Origin: Nitrospinota bacterium
GTDB taxonomy: Bacteria > Tectomicrobia > Entotheonellia > J063
Assembly (NCBI GenBank): GCA_003696125.1
Contig: RFHZ01000328.1
Span: forward strand, 1-5,081
Length of the DNA: 5,081 nt
Direction: 5' to 3'
Shown here: positions 1 to 5,051 of the stretch, piece after piece
Layout: the number at the start of each line of letters is the position of its first letter
Position numbering within the stretch: position 1 is the first letter of the stretch
Notes under the pieces: generated by a model
The model's database searches: none
Told to the model about the DNA's origin: nothing
Seen by the model: the letters and a program-made list of their open reading frames with translations, nothing else
Translations under genes and position numbers: made by a program

Positions 1-394
1 CCTGATCTCCTGGATCGCCAGGCTCGAAGGCAGGTCGATTATCCAGGGAGACATAGTTGATCTGTGGATATCGATTGGCTACTGCGCGCAGTGGATCGAT
101 AAACTCCCATCCGGCTGAAACGATGAGGTCGTAACGTCCCGACTCTGCGGCGAGTGTGAGATCGGACAGCGCAGTCGCTTCGGTACTCACGATTTCTACA
201 TATTCTTTTACATAGCCAAGCGCTTTCGCTCGCTCGGCCCCAAGCCAGGCCATGAAGTTCCACGAGAGGTCACCTTTCCCCGGGGGCGTCACAAACAGCG
301 CCAGACGAATGCCCTCTGGGGCAGCACCCAGCGTGGGTACCGCTACTGCTGCTACGAGCATCGCGGCCAGTGTGGTCAACAACCATCGACGCAT
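1..394 (-). CDS. BMP/PnrA-family ABC transporter substrate-binding protein, N-terminal part (3' end outside window)
   Basis: Basic-membrane-protein (BMP/PnrA-like) proteins are extracytoplasmic receptors, often for nucleosides, that feed ABC importers. Starting at the ATG at 394-392, 131 codons are open to the window edge without a stop. Residues 1-24 form a signal peptide: MRRW, then a hydrophobic core rich in Leu, Ala and Val, then an AxA-like site at TLGA-AP. There is no lipobox cysteine, so a soluble periplasmic form is inferred. The mature part starts with a beta strand (IRLALFVTP) and the family-like GDLSWNFMAWLGAERAKALG segment. Then follow GRYDLIVSAGWEF and VANRYPQINYVSLDN, matching the BMP pattern of a G-x-YDLI strand and a YP...V..D strand. 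A strong ribosome binding site, GAGGAGG, lies at 408-402, about 7 nt before the ATG. The gene follows its own promoter (514-542). The family call is from recognisable motifs; the ligand is unknown. Confidence 0.85.
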   Translation of the reverse strand, partial: MRRWLLTTLAAMLVAAVAVPTLGAAPEGIRLALFVTPPGKGDLSWNFMAWLGAERAKALGYVKEYVEIVSTEATALSDLTLAAESGRYDLIVSAGWEFIDPLRAVANRYPQINYVSLDNRPAFEPGDPGDQ

Positions 395-401
395 CAGAAG
401 C

Positions 402-408
402 CCTCCTC
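402..408 (-). promoter_or_regulatory. Ribosome binding site of the BMP gene
   Basis: On the minus strand this reads GAGGAGG, close to a perfect Shine-Dalgarno sequence, 7 nt before the ATG at 394-392. It fixes the start of the partial binding-protein gene. Confidence 0.8.
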
Positions 409-436
409 TAAATCTAGACACACAGGTTCGGGCAGT

Positions 437-471
437 GTGCTCCAAATACCGGCAACCTGGTCATCGAGCAC
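437..471 (-). other. Leader hairpin in the BMP 5' untranslated region
   Basis: GTGCTC at 471-466 pairs with GAGCAC at 442-437 on the minus strand, a 6-bp stem closing a 23-nt loop. It lies inside the roughly 110-nt untranslated leader predicted between the promoter and the BMP start codon. The stem is short and the loop shows no known riboswitch consensus, so a regulatory role is only a possibility. Confidence 0.25.
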
Positions 472-513
472 TTTCCACCCAGGATATCCTCAGTTAGAAG
501 GCCCTTTTGCCCC

Positions 514-542
514 AAAATAGCATCCACGTGACCTGAGGTCAA
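514..542 (-). promoter_or_regulatory. Sigma70-like promoter for the BMP gene
   Basis: On the minus strand the -35 box is TTGACC (542-537, 5 of 6 consensus bases) and the -10 box is TATTTT (519-514, 4 of 6). The spacer of 17 nt is optimal. Transcription would start near 507, leaving a leader of about 110 nt. A short inverted repeat, TTTTG-CCC-CAAAA (505-517, plus strand), overlaps the -10 box. The box match and spacing are seen in the sequence; activity is inferred. Confidence 0.55.
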
Positions 543-545
543 GTG
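525..545. promoter_or_regulatory. Candidate operator: 21-bp palindrome over the BMP promoter
   Basis: The core TGACCTGAGGTCA (529-541) is a perfect inverted repeat of 6-bp half-sites around one central base. Flanking CAC (525-527) and GTG (543-545) extend the symmetry, so 9 of 10 base pairs match over 21 bp. The site covers the -35 box and most of the spacer of the BMP promoter, where a bound dimeric repressor would block RNA polymerase. No transcription-factor gene lies in the window and I cannot assign the site to a known regulator family. The symmetry is directly seen; the operator role is inferred. Confidence 0.5.
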
Positions 546-776
546 CAACGGGTGTATCTGTCTCAAGTCAGGGGGGTAGCCCTAAAGCATCGGTCCATAT
601 ACTCCTGGACAGTGAATCTCCAACCATTCCCTGTTGCCCTCAGCGAGGATAGTGTGCTCAGCCTTATGAATTCCACTGGGGTTAAAACGGCTAGAGGTTC
701 TGCTAACACACGCACTATACAACAAGATTCGCTTTTACTACGGAACCCCAGGGGGGATCGTTAATAGGGTCAGGCT

Positions 777-795
777 CGCTAGATTGGCTCTAGCG
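777..795. repeat. Short perfect hairpin CGCTAG / CTAGCG
   Basis: CGCTAG (777-782) and CTAGCG (790-795) form a perfect 6-bp inverted repeat around a 7-nt loop in the middle of the divergent intergenic region. No T-run follows on either side, so it is not a typical intrinsic terminator. It could be a protein-binding site or chance. Confidence 0.35.
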
Positions 796-918
796 GTTGG
801 TTTGCTGGACGAAGGGCAAGAGGAAGAGTATGCCCCTGTTGCGGGGATTATTGATGCTGCCCTGGCTCTCGCGAGACAGTATTGCAGATCAACGTGGACC
901 GAGAACATCAATTTTCGG

Positions 919-947
919 TTGCTCTTTTCCTGTCTGGGGAGTATGGT
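919..947 (+). promoter_or_regulatory. Weak candidate promoter for the small membrane-protein gene
   Basis: TTGCTC (919-924, 3 of 6 matches to the -35 consensus) and TATGGT (942-947, 4 of 6) are separated by 17 nt. Transcription would start near 954, about 34 nt before the ATG at 988. The position is right but the boxes are weak, so this is only the best candidate seen. Confidence 0.3.
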
Positions 948-977
948 GGATAGAAGATACGTATTACCGTAGTTGAC

Positions 978-984
978 GGAGGGA
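978..984 (+). promoter_or_regulatory. Ribosome binding site deciding the start at 988
   Basis: GGAGGGA lies 5 nt upstream (GGAGG to ATG) of the ATG at 988-990. A TTG at 973 would extend the same frame by five codons, but it precedes this site, which would then lie inside the coding sequence. The ATG is therefore preferred. Confidence 0.75.
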
Positions 985-987
985 TCT

Positions 988-1350
988 ATGTTTCGCATGT
1001 ATATCCGGCCTTTCCTTGCTACCCTGGTAGCAATCTTGATGAGTCTCACAATCTGTCTGGCCCAAACGGAATCGCCCCATACCACTGCAGGGCCAAAGAG
1101 AGAGCCTGCACCATCATCGCCTCCCCCAACCTCTCTGCTTATCAAAGAGATGTCTGGGGAGGCGATGATCGCAGATGCATTACTGCTCAGACCTTTGGGG
1201 TTGGTGGCTACCTTGCTAGGGGTAGCGGTGTTTATCGTTTCGCTCCCCTTTAGCCTCCCGACCCAGAGTGCCGTGGAGGCGGCGCAGAAGCTGGTCCTGG
1301 AACCGGCAAAGTATACTTTTGCTCGTCCCTTAGGACAACTATCACATTGA
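988..1350 (+). CDS. Small conserved exported/membrane protein of unknown function (double RPLG motif)
   Basis: This 120-residue protein has no assigned function. Residues 1-25 form a signal peptide or N-terminal anchor: MFRMYIRPF, a hydrophobic core, and a possible cleavage after ICLA-Q. C23 does not sit in a good lipobox, because Ile precedes it. Residues 28-50 are a Pro/Ser/Thr-rich linker. Residues 62-91 are a hydrophobic segment (ADALLLRPLGLVATLLGVAVF and onward to SLPFSLP), likely a membrane helix. Residues 94-120 are a short amphipathic tail, EAAQKLVLEPAKYTFARPLG. I recall similar small proteins with a DA-(V/L)-RPLG helix, an SLPF turn and an EPA-YTF-RPLG tail in several environmental Gram-negative bacteria, all uncharacterised. 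The motif RPLG occurs twice, at residues 68-71 and 113-116. The gene stands alone, divergent from the BMP gene and convergent with the ABC operon. Function could be envelope-related, which is inference. Confidence 0.8.
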   Translation: MFRMYIRPFLATLVAILMSLTICLAQTESPHTTAGPKREPAPSSPPPTSLLIKEMSGEAMIADALLLRPLGLVATLLGVAVFIVSLPFSLPTQSAVEAAQKLVLEPAKYTFARPLGQLSH

Positions 1351-1395
1351 GCGTTGCTTCTCCAGCATCTCCATGCGAGCCGTAAGCTCTCAAGG

Positions 1396-1433
1396 CGTTC
1401 CCAACAGAGAATCACTGCTTCGATCAGGGAACG
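1396..1433. repeat. 7-bp inverted repeat CGTTCCC / GGGAACG
   Basis: CGTTCCC (1396-1402) and GGGAACG (1427-1433) match perfectly around a 24-nt loop, 46 nt after the stop codon of the small membrane protein. No T-run follows, so a rho-independent terminator is not supported. It may still form a 3' end structure in that transcript. Confidence 0.3.
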
Positions 1434-1507
1434 GAGCCACTACAAACACTATGCAGGTCAGACGATGAGCAGCGAAGCCTGTGGTGCCGTGTCCCCCACC
1501 AAGTACG

Positions 1508-1525
1508 GTGAAGCCCTTGCTTCAC
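1508..1525. repeat. Stable hairpin GTGAAGC-CCTT-GCTTCAC
   Basis: A perfect 7-bp stem closes a 4-nt loop, and a G-U pair (1507 with 1526) can extend it. Nine bases further lies the 10-bp palindrome CTGGGCCCAG (1534-1543). Neither strand has a T-run after the stem. It is the most compact hairpin in the region and could be part of a structured RNA. Confidence 0.4.
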
Positions 1526-1575
1526 TCACCGGTCTGGGCCCAGTACGGATGCCGCCTATGGTGACACACCACTTT

Positions 1576-1804
1576 TCCGTACCAGATCCCATGTACCATG
1601 CATATCAAACAGTCAGGGGACACGGTTTCCAACATCTCCACCAGGGCCCACCACTGCCGAAGGAGGGAAAAGAAGCCAAGGAAGACCTACAGACGGTCTG
1701 CCAAAAGGGATCTTCCTTTGTCAGGTGAGACTTGCCACACTATGCCCCCCTATCGCTCTTACCTAACATCAAAGTCAGGAGAGAAGGCCTCCCTCCGTAC
1801 CAGA
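1576..1804. repeat. Pair of 11-nt direct repeats TCCGTACCAGA
   Basis: TCCGTACCAGA occurs at 1576-1586 and again at 1794-1804 in the same orientation, 218 nt apart. Related GTACGG cores lie at 1503-1508 and 1543-1548 in inverse orientation to the repeat. The repeats bracket the inverted repeat at 1678-1718. They could be remnants of an insertion or binding sites, but they may also be coincidence. Confidence 0.3.
1678..1718 (-). terminator. Candidate terminator-like hairpin downstream of the ABC operon
   Basis: AAGGAAGA (1678-1685, plus strand) is perfectly complementary to TCTTCCTT (1711-1718). Inside the 25-nt loop, CAGAC and GTCTG (1690-1700) can pair again. On the minus strand the stem is followed within about 3 nt by the pyrimidine-rich stretch TTCTTTTCCC, so it could end the ATPase transcript about 145 nt after its stop. 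On the plus strand it is followed by only one further T, so it is weaker as a stop for the gene at 988. A long loop and an interrupted T-run lower the confidence. Confidence 0.3.
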
Positions 1805-1834
1805 CTATCCTCCCCCTCGACGAGAAGAGATCAT

Positions 1835-1862
1835 CGCCCTGGCCGAGCGACTGCAGCGGGCG
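1835..1862 (-). terminator. GC-rich stem directly after the ATPase stop codon
   Basis: On the minus strand CGCCC (1862-1858) and GGGCG (1839-1835) can pair around an 18-nt loop, starting at the first base after the TAA at 1865-1863. The following bases, ATGATCTCTTCTC, are only loosely T-rich. It may stabilise the 3' end or act as a weak terminator; the 5-bp stem is not strong evidence. Confidence 0.2.
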
Positions 1863-3176
1863 TTATCGTGCAGATGAGTCGCTAGTGCCTTCCTGCACCT
1901 CCAGATAGAGGGTCTCGCTCTTATCGTCATAGGCGAGCACTTCAGCATATCGGCCCCAGTTGACGGCCGTCTCCAGCTGCCGGTGCGCTTCTTCGGGAGG
2001 AAACTCGAGCTCCAGCGCGGTTTGCACCACGTCCCACTGTAAGCGATGCTTATCGGCGGCCTGGAGCATGGCCAAAAGCCATTGGAAGAGGGGAAGGCGC
2101 CGGATCCGGGTGGCAAAAATCTCCTTGCGTGCCAGCACACTGGCCTCGGCAAAGGTTTCCCCCAGGGGGGTGAGCGAGATATCTCCCTGGGCAATGGTGG
2201 CAAATCCGAGCAGTTCTGCCGCTTCGGTTAACCGTAAGAGCTGGTCTGAATCGACATGGAGGTCGGTGGCCAGTCGATAGATATCGATCCGCGCTTGGGC
2301 CGTTTCATCCAGATACTCCAGAAACCCGCTCAAGTCGTTGATGAAAATGTGGGGAAGCGCCCGGGTGCGTCCCGGTTCTCCTGGTGCCGTCCCCAGTTCC
2401 AGGTGCTCGGGTTGGGTCTGGCCGGCCAGGGTGGCATAGACGCGATCAACCACCTGCAGAAACGCCGGATCTTTCCGCTGTCGTGGCTGGGAAAGCGGCA
2501 CGGTGAGCTCTGCGATCACCCGTCCTGGCGCCTTGTCCATCACCACAATCCGGTCGGCCAGCAACACGGCCTCTTCGATGTTATGCGTCACCAGCAGGAT
2601 CGCTTTGGTGGGAATATGCCCCCCGGTCCACAGTTCCAACAGCTCCCCTCGTAGCGCCTCTGCACTCAGGATATCGAGAGCCGAGAAGGGCTCATCCAGA
2701 CAGAGCAATTCCGGTTCGACGGCCATGGCCCGCGCAAAGCCAACCTTCTGCCGCATGCCACCAGAGAGTTCCCGGGGGTAGGCGGTCTCAAAGCCATCCA
2801 GGCCGACCCGATCCAACAGTTCCACGGCCCGCACCCTCCGGAGGGAGGCGGGTACCCCACGGGCCTTGAGGGCAACTTCCACATTCTGTTGCACCGTCAG
2901 CCAGGGGAAGAGGGCAAAGGTCTGAAAGACAATGGTGGCATGGGGATTCACTCCATGCAACGGGATTCCCCGATAGTACACGGTGCCTTCTGTGGGGCGT
3001 TGTAAGCCGGTAATGATCCGCAGGAGCGTGCTCTTGCCGCAGCCCGAGGGACCGAGCAGGGCTACAAATTCCCCGTCGTTCACCGTGAGATTCACCGCCT
3101 GCACGGCGGGAAAAAGGCGTTGCCCACTCCGATAGATCTGGCTGACCTGTTGCAGGGTTACCAGAGGGGAAGTCAT
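1863..3176 (-). CDS. ABC transporter ATP-binding protein, nitrate/sulfonate/taurine type, with C-terminal AAA-associated domain
   Basis: This 437-residue cytoplasmic ATPase powers the permease encoded just upstream. The nucleotide-binding domain spans about residues 5-245 with all motifs intact: Walker A GPSGCGKST (42-50), Q-loop Gln85 in VFQTFALFPWLTV, signature LSGGMRQ (137-143), Walker B LLCLDEP (157-163, catalytic E162), D-loop SALD (165-168) and switch His198 in VTHNIEEA. These match the NrtD/SsuB/TauB group. Residues about 275-428 form an added domain (LPHIFINDLSGFLEYLD through ETLYLE) typical of the AAA-associated C-terminal, winged-helix-like family, probably regulatory. The length is usual for this two-domain form. 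The ATG at 3176 has GGAG (3186-3183) 6 nt upstream, inside the end of the permease gene. The permease stop is 3 nt before the start, which indicates one operon and translational coupling. The substrate is not determinable; anions or thiamine-precursor-like compounds are transported by relatives. Confidence 0.96.
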   Translation of the reverse strand: MTSPLVTLQQVSQIYRSGQRLFPAVQAVNLTVNDGEFVALLGPSGCGKSTLLRIITGLQRPTEGTVYYRGIPLHGVNPHATIVFQTFALFPWLTVQQNVEVALKARGVPASLRRVRAVELLDRVGLDGFETAYPRELSGGMRQKVGFARAMAVEPELLCLDEPFSALDILSAEALRGELLELWTGGHIPTKAILLVTHNIEEAVLLADRIVVMDKAPGRVIAELTVPLSQPRQRKDPAFLQVVDRVYATLAGQTQPEHLELGTAPGEPGRTRALPHIFINDLSGFLEYLDETAQARIDIYRLATDLHVDSDQLLRLTEAAELLGFATIAQGDISLTPLGETFAEASVLARKEIFATRIRRLPLFQWLLAMLQAADKHRLQWDVVQTALELEFPPEEAHRQLETAVNWGRYAEVLAYDDKSETLYLEVQEGTSDSSAR

Positions 3177-3179
3177 CGT

Positions 3180-4898
3180 TCACTCCATGCGGTATCGTTC
3201 TTCGGCCAACCGGTACAGGCGTCGCCATACCAGTCGATTGAGCAGTACCACAACCACCACCATGCTCAGCGTGGCCGCCAGCAATGCCGGATAGTCTCCG
3301 GTTGCGGTTGCGTTGGCGATCAGGGCGCCGATACCTGGCACCGACAGGGTACGGCCGCCAAACTCAACATATTCGGCAACAATACTCGCATTCCAGGCTC
3401 CACCACTGGCCGTAATAGCCCCGGTAATCATATACGGGAACAGGGCTGGAAGGATCAAGACGCGCCAGCGATCCCAGTACCCCAGTTGCAACAGGGCTGT
3501 CGTATAGTCGAGGTCTTGTGGAATCGCTGCTGCCCCGGCAATGACGTTAAAGAGTAGATACCACTGCGTTCCTAGCAGCATCAACACCACAGCGGCCAGG
3601 TTGAGTCCGCCGGGGACGTGGAGCAGCACGAGCACCAACACCGGAAAGAGGGCGGTAGCAGGAACCGAGGCGGTGATCTGCACCAGCGGTTGGAGCCAGG
3701 CGGCCAGCACCGGCCGTGTTCCAATCAATACGCCGAGGGGCAAGGTCCAGAGGAGGGCGATGCCTAGTGCAGCTGCCACACGGACAAAGGTGGCGCTAAG
3801 CCCCAGACCGATCGCACGCCAGGACTGCCCGGACACCGTGAGCAGCATCTGCCCGGCCCGGTACGCCCCATAGAGCAATCCCATTCCCCCCAAGAGCCCG
3901 ATTAGCGTCCAGCTCCACGCGGACCAGGCTTTTGTCTTTTCCGTTGGGGTTGGAGGAAAAGCGCGAATGCACCACAGATCGAGGCGCTCCAGTCCAGCCT
4001 GGAAACGCCGGCTGATCCAGAACAGGAGCACGGAACGGCGCAGCAGATCATACACCCAGGAGGTTGGAGGGACTGCGCTCTCCACCATGGCCAGCTTGAA
4101 CCGTTCGGCCCAGGCCAGCAGGGGGCGCCAGAGCATCTGATCCAGGAGCACGATCACCGCGATCAACGCCAGCACTCCCCAGCCGATGGCCTGTTTATCC
4201 CCTTGCCTGGCCGCTTCATGGAGGTAGGCTCCCAGGCCTGGTAAGCGAAAATCCCGCGCTCCCACGGTAAAAATCTCGGCAGCCATCAAGAAAAACCAGC
4301 CACCAGCCCAGCTCATCATGCTGTTCCAGATGAGGGGAATGGCAGCAAAGGGAAGTTCCAGGACGCGGAAACGGAGCCAGGCGTTGAAGCGAAAGATCGT
4401 GCTGGCTTCCCGGAGTTCCTGGGGAATGGTGGTCAGGGATTGATACCAGGCAAAGGTGAGATTCCATACTTGACTGGTAAAGATCAGGACAATCGCCGCA
4501 AGCTCGGTGGCCAGCCCTGGCGGGAGTACCGCGCTGAAGCTCAATACCACCAACGGGAGAAAAGAGAGGATGGGGACGCTTTGCAAGACATCGAGCAGGG
4601 GGAGGAGGAGCTGTTCTGCCCGCCGATGATATGCAGCCAGATAGCCATAGACCAGGGTAAAGAGGAGCGAGAGGGTATACGCCACCATCATGCGTCCAAG
4701 AGAGAGGGCTGCATACCAAGGTAGGGCCGAGGGAGCGAGGGAAATCGTGGGCCCGGTAATAGTTGATGGAGCATGAAGCGCCAGACGGACCCCGACATAG
4801 ATCAGCACAGCAATCCCGACGATGGCAACAAGATCTCCGCCGGTAAAGGGACGTTTCGATGGATAAGCGATCTTGAAGAGATACGGGGACCGTTCCAT
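3180..4898 (-). CDS. ABC transporter permease with two fused BPD_transp_1 domains (COG4986-like duplicated permease)
   Basis: With the ATG at 4898 the protein has 572 residues and lies in the inner membrane. It holds two copies of the permease domain, so one chain replaces the usual permease dimer. After a short N-tail, the first helix is about residues 23-41. Domain 1 spans about 60-265 and includes LLDVLQSVPILSFLPLVVLS and the ATPase-contact loop IPQELREAS...LELPFA (158-185), followed by MMSWAGGWFFLMAAEIF. A charged linker at about 266-330 and a helix near 330-347 lead to domain 2 at about 363-563. That domain has the loop IPQDLDYTT...LILPALFP (459-488) and the conserved ITASGGAWNASIVAE. 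The second loop has lost the EAA glutamate (YTT instead). The same frame is open upstream to a TTG at 5024, but a promoter lies within that stretch and family members start near the ATG. The ribosome binding site is weak (GTGAG). It is the first gene of the operon with the ATPase. Confidence 0.95.
   Translation of the reverse strand: MERSPYLFKIAYPSKRPFTGGDLVAIVGIAVLIYVGVRLALHAPSTITGPTISLAPSALPWYAALSLGRMMVAYTLSLLFTLVYGYLAAYHRRAEQLLLPLLDVLQSVPILSFLPLVVLSFSAVLPPGLATELAAIVLIFTSQVWNLTFAWYQSLTTIPQELREASTIFRFNAWLRFRVLELPFAAIPLIWNSMMSWAGGWFFLMAAEIFTVGARDFRLPGLGAYLHEAARQGDKQAIGWGVLALIAVIVLLDQMLWRPLLAWAERFKLAMVESAVPPTSWVYDLLRRSVLLFWISRRFQAGLERLDLWCIRAFPPTPTEKTKAWSAWSWTLIGLLGGMGLLYGAYRAGQMLLTVSGQSWRAIGLGLSATFVRVAAALGIALLWTLPLGVLIGTRPVLAAWLQPLVQITASVPATALFPVLVLVLLHVPGGLNLAAVVLMLLGTQWYLLFNVIAGAAAIPQDLDYTTALLQLGYWDRWRVLILPALFPYMITGAITASGGAWNASIVAEYVEFGGRTLSVPGIGALIANATATGDYPALLAATLSMVVVVVLLNRLVWRRLYRLAEERYRME
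3183..3186 (-). promoter_or_regulatory. Ribosome binding site of the ATPase inside the permease 3' end
   Basis: GGAG on the minus strand, 6 nt before the ATG at 3176-3174. It overlaps the last permease codons, directly before the TGA stop (3182-3180), so ribosomes ending the permease can restart on the ATPase. Confidence 0.65.
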
Positions 4899-4952
4899 AG
4901 GTGTGCTCACAGAGGGGTAAAGACCAAGGATTCGTTGTTCAAACACCTTGAT

Positions 4953-4982
4953 ACTGTAGCACAGTAACGGGTGTAGTGCCAA
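4953..4982 (-). promoter_or_regulatory. Sigma70-like promoter for the permease-ATPase operon
   Basis: On the minus strand TTGGCA (4982-4977, 5 of 6 consensus bases) and TACAGT (4958-4953, 4 of 6) are 18 nt apart. Transcription would begin near 4946, giving a leader of about 48 nt before the ATG at 4898. This supports the shorter permease start over the TTG at 5024, which would be upstream of the transcript. No operator or riboswitch is evident in the leader. Confidence 0.45.
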
Positions 4983-5034
4983 GGCGAAAATATCTAGGGT
5001 ATACATCTGGGGTATCTGTTTCAAGTTACTGGTA

Positions 5035-5051
5035 TCCTCTCCGTCTGAGGA
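5035..5051 (-). repeat. Small hairpin TCCTC / GAGGA upstream of the ABC operon
   Basis: A perfect 5-bp inverted repeat (5035-5039 with 5047-5051) closes a 7-nt loop upstream of the operon promoter. Its minus-strand right arm contains a GGAGAGGA stretch that resembles a ribosome binding site but sits 11 nt from a TTG only. It may be the end structure of an upstream transcript or chance. Confidence 0.2.

Larger units (their letters stand above)
395..987. other. Divergent intergenic region between the BMP gene and the small membrane-protein gene
   Basis: This region of about 590 nt separates two divergently transcribed genes. Its left part holds the BMP leader, promoter and palindrome. Its right end holds a weak candidate promoter and the ribosome binding site of the gene at 988. 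Between about 546 and 918 I see no convincing gene. Short frames there lack ribosome binding sites and recognisable protein motifs. Minor structures are the hairpin at 777-795 and CCCC-A-GGGG at 746-754. No tRNA or known riboswitch pattern was found. Confidence 0.6.
1351..1862. other. Convergent intergenic region rich in hairpins, no convincing gene
   Basis: This region of about 510 nt lies between the 3' ends of the small membrane-protein gene and the ATPase gene. Open frames in it (for example 1354-1728 and 1598-1885 on plus) have no good start site, no recognisable motif and compositions typical of random translation. It holds inverted repeats at 1396-1433, 1508-1525, 1534-1543, 1678-1718 and 1835-1862, and an 11-nt direct repeat (1576-1586 and 1794-1804). 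The space is unusually long for two tail-to-tail genes. It may hold terminators, a small RNA or a decayed gene, and I cannot tell which. Confidence 0.55.

Noticed and set aside
784-972. TTG-started frame of 62 codons just upstream of, and in frame with, the small membrane-protein gene
   Set aside because: It starts within the loop of a hairpin with no ribosome binding site and shows no known motif. A TAG separates it from the gene at 988, which has its own signal peptide and ribosome binding site, so it is unlikely to be a broken N-terminus.
738-1415. Open frame of 225 codons on the minus strand
   Set aside because: It is antisense to the better-supported gene at 988-1350, has no ribosome binding site, and its translation shows no recognisable motif or hydrophobic pattern. 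It is a shadow frame.
1412-1430. TTCGATC, resembling a tRNA T-loop
   Set aside because: The GTTCRANYC consensus is not met and no acceptor, D or anticodon stem can be built around it.
1610-1624. Motif AGTCAGGGGACAC, similar in feel to ends of some REP-like or transposon repeats
   Set aside because: There is only one copy, no inverted partner and no transposase in the window, so a mobile-element call is not supported.
1354-1885. Two overlapping plus-strand frames (1354-1728 and 1598-1885)
   Set aside because: They overlap each other in different frames, lack good start sites, and encode low-information Arg/Ser/His-rich sequence with no domain resemblance.
2788-3228. Second minus-strand frame of 146 codons and several plus-strand frames across 1960-4967
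   Set aside because: All lie over the ATPase and permease genes, whose conserved motifs in the main frames are unambiguous; the others are shadows produced by GC-rich codon usage.
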